Shown here piece by piece: positions 61,045-64,000 of a stretch of 64,000 nucleotides of DNA. Position 1 is the first letter of the stretch; every line of letters starts with the position of its first letter. Under the pieces are notes generated by a model. That model ran no database searches and had not been told where the DNA came from. It was given only the letters and a program-made list of their open reading frames with translations. Both the position numbers and the translations under genes were made by a program. This DNA is from Chloroflexota bacterium (GTDB lineage: Bacteria > Chloroflexota > Ktedonobacteria > Ktedonobacterales > JADMIN01): contig JAJPKE010000010.1 of NCBI GenBank assembly GCA_021323855.1, positions 1 through 64,000 on the forward strand. Direction: 5' to 3'.

Positions 61045-63468
61045 TCACACTGGTTCGCTCCGCAACCCAACCTGCGCTGTCGCAACGGCTTCCTGCGCCA
61101 ACGCCTTGATATCCGGCGCCCAGGGCATTGCGCGCCACAGGCAGCGTTTGAGCGCATCGGCACTGTGGTGTTGCGCCACATATGACTGTGCCAGCAGTCC
61201 CATCTGCTGGAGACCACTATGATGCGTGAGCGCCTGGGTCAGCGCATCCGCAATAGCCGTTGCCTGCCCGGCTGGAATTGCATAGCCGCGCCCTTCGGCA
61301 AGCAAGCGCACGTTTGAGCGTGGTTCCGTTGTCGCGATGATCGCGCAAGCAGCCGCCATTGCTTCGAGGACCGCCATCGAGTAGTTGGTGCCTCGTGTGC
61401 CGGTATAAAGGAAGATATTGCTTGCGCCAAGCAACGTCACCACATCTGCGGGCGTCGCTTCACCGTAGAGTGTACACATATCTTGCAAGCCGCGCCTCGC
61501 GATGTCTGCTGTTAGCGCCGCACGGAGCGGCCCATCACCAGCAATAATGACTCGTAAACGAGAGCGCACGGCATCCGGCAGTTGCGCGGCGGATCGGGCG
61601 ATTCCCTCAATTGCCGTGTCCAGCCCCTTTTCGGGCGCAAGGCGGTTAATCATCGTCACGACAAGGGCATCTGCTGGGATTCCCAGTTGCTCGCGCAAGC
61701 GACGGGATGCAGCAGCGCTAGGCGGGAGAAAGTGACTGACATCTACCCTATAGGGATAACGGATAATGCGGTCAGGGAGAACGCCTAACCGTTGGCGATA
61801 GGATTCTTCTACCTCATCTCCGGCGACGAGAAAACGGTCGGCATGGCGTGTCGCATACCGGAGCAACGGCAAGAGCGCCCTGCGATACATGCTGAAGCGG
61901 ATGATGGAAAGGAGTCGCTTGGGTAGTGGTTGCTGCGCGAACTCCTGGCGTCGTTGCAGGGGATAGCGTGGATCGAAAGGTAAGGTCACATTGCCGTGGT
62001 CCATCGTCACTATTGGCAGGCCGATTCGCCGGTTGGCGCGAGCGGTAAACGCAGCGGTAAATACCCCATCTTGTGGCAGCAGCACGTCATAGGCGCGTTG
62101 GCGCAACCGGCGCGCCAATGTCCGCCTGCCCGCCCATCCATAAAACCAGACGTTCGGAAATTGCATTGGTGAAGTGGTTTCTGGACCGAACGGCAGATGA
62201 CGCCACTCGAAGCTGGCAATGTCGCGCCCCTGGCGGTCCGGGCCGACGTAGCGGGTGAGGTACTCCATGCGCCATGCGTCGCCCATCACTTCATCTACGC
62301 CAAAGAGGACACCGCGCATGCCTCCGGCGACCGGGAAGGCTGTTATGGGAACGCATACCCGAAGGCGACCATCCGGCGCAGGCGTCTTCGGAGCGTTGCG
62401 GGTGCGTAGCACTCGTGCCAATCCGGTGCGATAGCGGCGAGTGCGGCTGGTCAGGTAATAGCGTGCGCGACAGGAGAGGCTGCGTTCATAGCCAGCCCAC
62501 TTCTTCGCCAGCGCCTCACAATGCGCGCAGCCCGTATAATGCGCCAGGGCTTCGAGCAAGGTGACATGGAGCGCATGATAGAAGCGATTGACTGGCTTCT
62601 TGTGGAGCAGATCGTAGCGGGACCAGTAGCCCATATCATACCCAGGCAACAGTGTATGCAGCGTCTGGACACTCTTGTCAGCCAGCGTCTTGATGCCTTC
62701 GTCGCCGGTCAGGTCCACATAGTCATAGAGGCCAAAGAGCGCCAGCAGATAGCCGTTGAGAATACGCGCCGCCGGATAGGTCGCCACTTCCTCGAAGAAG
62801 ATGCCATCTGACCCAACCGGAGCGGATACGCCACCGTCAAGAATATCGGTCTCAAACGACTGAACGGCACGGCGCGCGGCGGCTAAAAATGCGGCGTCTC
62901 CGGTCACGCGGTATGCGCGTACGAGCACGGAGATAGCGTTTCCCTGCGTCAGCGCCGAGAGCCAGATGTCCTGTGCGCCATACTGCGGCGCGGGAAAGGG
63001 AATCGGCCAGACGCTGGAACCATTTGCCAGGCGAGTTTCATTGGCCAACAGCCAGTGCGCCTGGATCATGAATGACTGCAAGCGTGCCTCGTCGCCGTCA
63101 TGCAGATAGGCGTTCCATTGCGCCAGCCCATATTGCGCGATGGTTGTCGGCTGATATGCGCCGCCATAGTCACCATTCGTGGTGTTATAGGGAACGCCAG
63201 TTTCATCGAGATGGCCGAATGGCAGCGCCAGCAGCGGTGACAGGTCAATCGGGTAGGCCGGCAGGTTAGGTCTGCCAATATCCCACTGTTCGAGGCGAAA
63301 GCGCGGCTGCGCCCGCTCCGTGCGCCAGAGTTTCCATTCCCTGAATGGTAGGCCAAGAAGAACCCACACCTTGCTCCTGCGCTCCTGTTTTCCTTGTTGC
63401 ATCCCCATCACACCGCCCGTTCCACCTGTCATACTCCATAATTCTCTTCCAGCTTGCCCGCTATTCAA
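61045..63468 (-). CDS. D-glucuronyl C5-epimerase domain fused to a GT4 glycosyltransferase
   Basis: The N-terminal half (about 65-330) matches the C-terminal catalytic domain of heparosan/glucuronyl C5-epimerases: NTTNGDYGGAYQPTTIAQYG, FFEEVATYPAARILNGYLL and GYWSRYDLLHKKPVNRFYH. The C-terminal half (about 365-800) is a GT4 enzyme with MINRLAPEKGLDTAIEGI and ILVAGDGPLRAAL-type blocks. The fusion suggests that a hexuronic acid is epimerised as the chain is extended. TTG 63468 overlaps the upstream stop; a start at ATG 63432 or later is also possible. Confidence 0.9.
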   Translation of the reverse strand: MNSGQAGRELWSMTGGTGGVMGMQQGKQERRSKVWVLLGLPFREWKLWRTERAQPRFRLEQWDIGRPNLPAYPIDLSPLLALPFGHLDETGVPYNTTNGDYGGAYQPTTIAQYGLAQWNAYLHDGDEARLQSFMIQAHWLLANETRLANGSSVWPIPFPAPQYGAQDIWLSALTQGNAISVLVRAYRVTGDAAFLAAARRAVQSFETDILDGGVSAPVGSDGIFFEEVATYPAARILNGYLLALFGLYDYVDLTGDEGIKTLADKSVQTLHTLLPGYDMGYWSRYDLLHKKPVNRFYHALHVTLLEALAHYTGCAHCEALAKKWAGYERSLSCRARYYLTSRTRRYRTGLARVLRTRNAPKTPAPDGRLRVCVPITAFPVAGGMRGVLFGVDEVMGDAWRMEYLTRYVGPDRQGRDIASFEWRHLPFGPETTSPMQFPNVWFYGWAGRRTLARRLRQRAYDVLLPQDGVFTAAFTARANRRIGLPIVTMDHGNVTLPFDPRYPLQRRQEFAQQPLPKRLLSIIRFSMYRRALLPLLRYATRHADRFLVAGDEVEESYRQRLGVLPDRIIRYPYRVDVSHFLPPSAAASRRLREQLGIPADALVVTMINRLAPEKGLDTAIEGIARSAAQLPDAVRSRLRVIIAGDGPLRAALTADIARRGLQDMCTLYGEATPADVVTLLGASNIFLYTGTRGTNYSMAVLEAMAAACAIIATTEPRSNVRLLAEGRGYAIPAGQATAIADALTQALTHHSGLQQMGLLAQSYVAQHHSADALKRCLWRAMPWAPDIKALAQEAVATAQVGLRSEPV

Positions 63469-64000
63469 CAGAATGCGGCTCTGTCTGCGCTTTTGCTCTC
63501 GTCATTGGCGGTGTTGCAAGGCTCACACTATTTGCAGTGCTTTCTACTGGCGTACCAAACGCTGCTGATGAAGATGCTTCCCGCGATGCCAGCAATGCCC
63601 TGGAAGTGATGGCGCCCATCAGCAGCCACCCCAAGCAGGCGAAAGGAGGGAGTGTCCAGCCATTGATGAATAGGCTGTTGACGCTCAAAACAATCAGGCC
63701 GGTTATTACGCCGCCGATCAATGGCTGATAGCGGGCATCAGTAGCGTGGTAGGTGCGCCACGCTGTCCGGAATGCCAGGAAGAGCAACAGAAGAAAAGCT
63801 GCCAGCACCGGGATGCCGGCAAATGCCGCCAGTTCAAGGTAACTGTTGTGTGGATGGGCAAGCTGTTGTGTCTGGAGTGGCGACCGATACGCTTCCGCGC
63901 GGTCCAGGTAGAGCGTATAAGCCATGCCAATACCAGTCAGCGGGTGCGTTAGGATGATGCGCAAAGCAGTCTCCCAGGCGCCAAGACGCAGCGTATATTC
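63461..64000 (-). CDS. Wzy-type O-antigen polymerase (partial, cut by window edge)
   Basis: The frame stays open through position 64000, so the gene is truncated by the window. The visible C-terminal part has RIILTHPLTGIGMAYTLYL, then LAHPHNSYLELAAFAGIPV, which is the Wzy_C/O-antigen ligase motif with the conserved H-x-x-x-L pattern, and hydrophobic helices. It polymerises or ligates repeat units at the outer face of the membrane. It overlaps the downstream gene start by a few bases. Confidence 0.85.
   Translation of the reverse strand, partial: EYTLRLGAWETALRIILTHPLTGIGMAYTLYLDRAEAYRSPLQTQQLAHPHNSYLELAAFAGIPVLAAFLLLLFLAFRTAWRTYHATDARYQPLIGGVITGLIVLSVNSLFINGWTLPPFACLGWLLMGAITSRALLASREASSSAAFGTPVESTANSVSLATPPMTRAKAQTEPHSVE

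Overview
The window reads as a chromosomal segment of a GC-rich bacterium, most likely a Chloroflexota of the Ktedonobacteria type. This placement is inferred from content, not from a marker tree: several multidomain Ser/Thr kinases (one with an N-terminal zinc ribbon, one with a large extracellular domain), a prkA-yhbH-spoVR cluster, a Bacillus-style tandem TTAACA Pho box, DUF1501/DUF1800 Tat-type proteins, and an RHS fragment.

Region 1 (1-7.4 kb) is phosphate uptake and sensing. The tail of an IS5-type transposase sits just past the 3' end of phoR. phoR (minus) diverges from pstS-pstC-pstA-pstB-phoU-phoB (plus). Four TTAACA-like hexamers at exact 11-bp spacing lie between them. phoB carries an in-frame TAG 25 codons before its natural end.

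Region 2 (7.4-13.4 kb, minus) is prkA, yhbH and spoVR. spoVR is split by a 409-residue intein in its invariant GWA-SYWH motif. The intein has a two-motif LAGLIDADG endonuclease plus an inserted LacI-like helix-turn-helix. A 1.3-kb non-coding stretch follows.

Region 3 (14.7-37.6 kb) is housekeeping and mixed genes: rpsU, a DinB-like protein, ybjQ-like, rnhB, rplS, a class V aminotransferase with serA, yvcK, two Ser/Thr kinases, mtnP, panB, a DUF1501/DUF1800 pair, a GNAT, guaA, and a MoaD/ThiS-like protein next to a BNR-repeat protein.

Region 4 (37.7-48.4 kb) concerns the cell surface: a receptor Ser/Thr kinase whose outer domain resembles the secreted 607-residue protein at 44.1 kb, a GT4 glycosyltransferase, the priming phosphoglycosyl transferase, a 5'-truncated RHS fragment with a second in-frame TAG, and a lipoprotein.

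Region 5 (48.4-64 kb, minus) is an exopolysaccharide or O-antigen type cluster. In transcription order it runs: Wzy-like polymerase (cut by the window edge), a glucuronyl C5-epimerase/GT4 fusion, a Wzx flippase with a long N-terminal extension, two paralogous GT4s, a DMFase-beta-like lipoprotein, a DegT aminotransferase, a Gfo/Idh dehydrogenase, a UDP-sugar 6-dehydrogenase and two UDP-GlcNAc 2-epimerases. The sugar genes fit an aminated uronic acid (ManNAcA or a Wbp-type diamino uronate), which the C5-epimerase domain could modify further.
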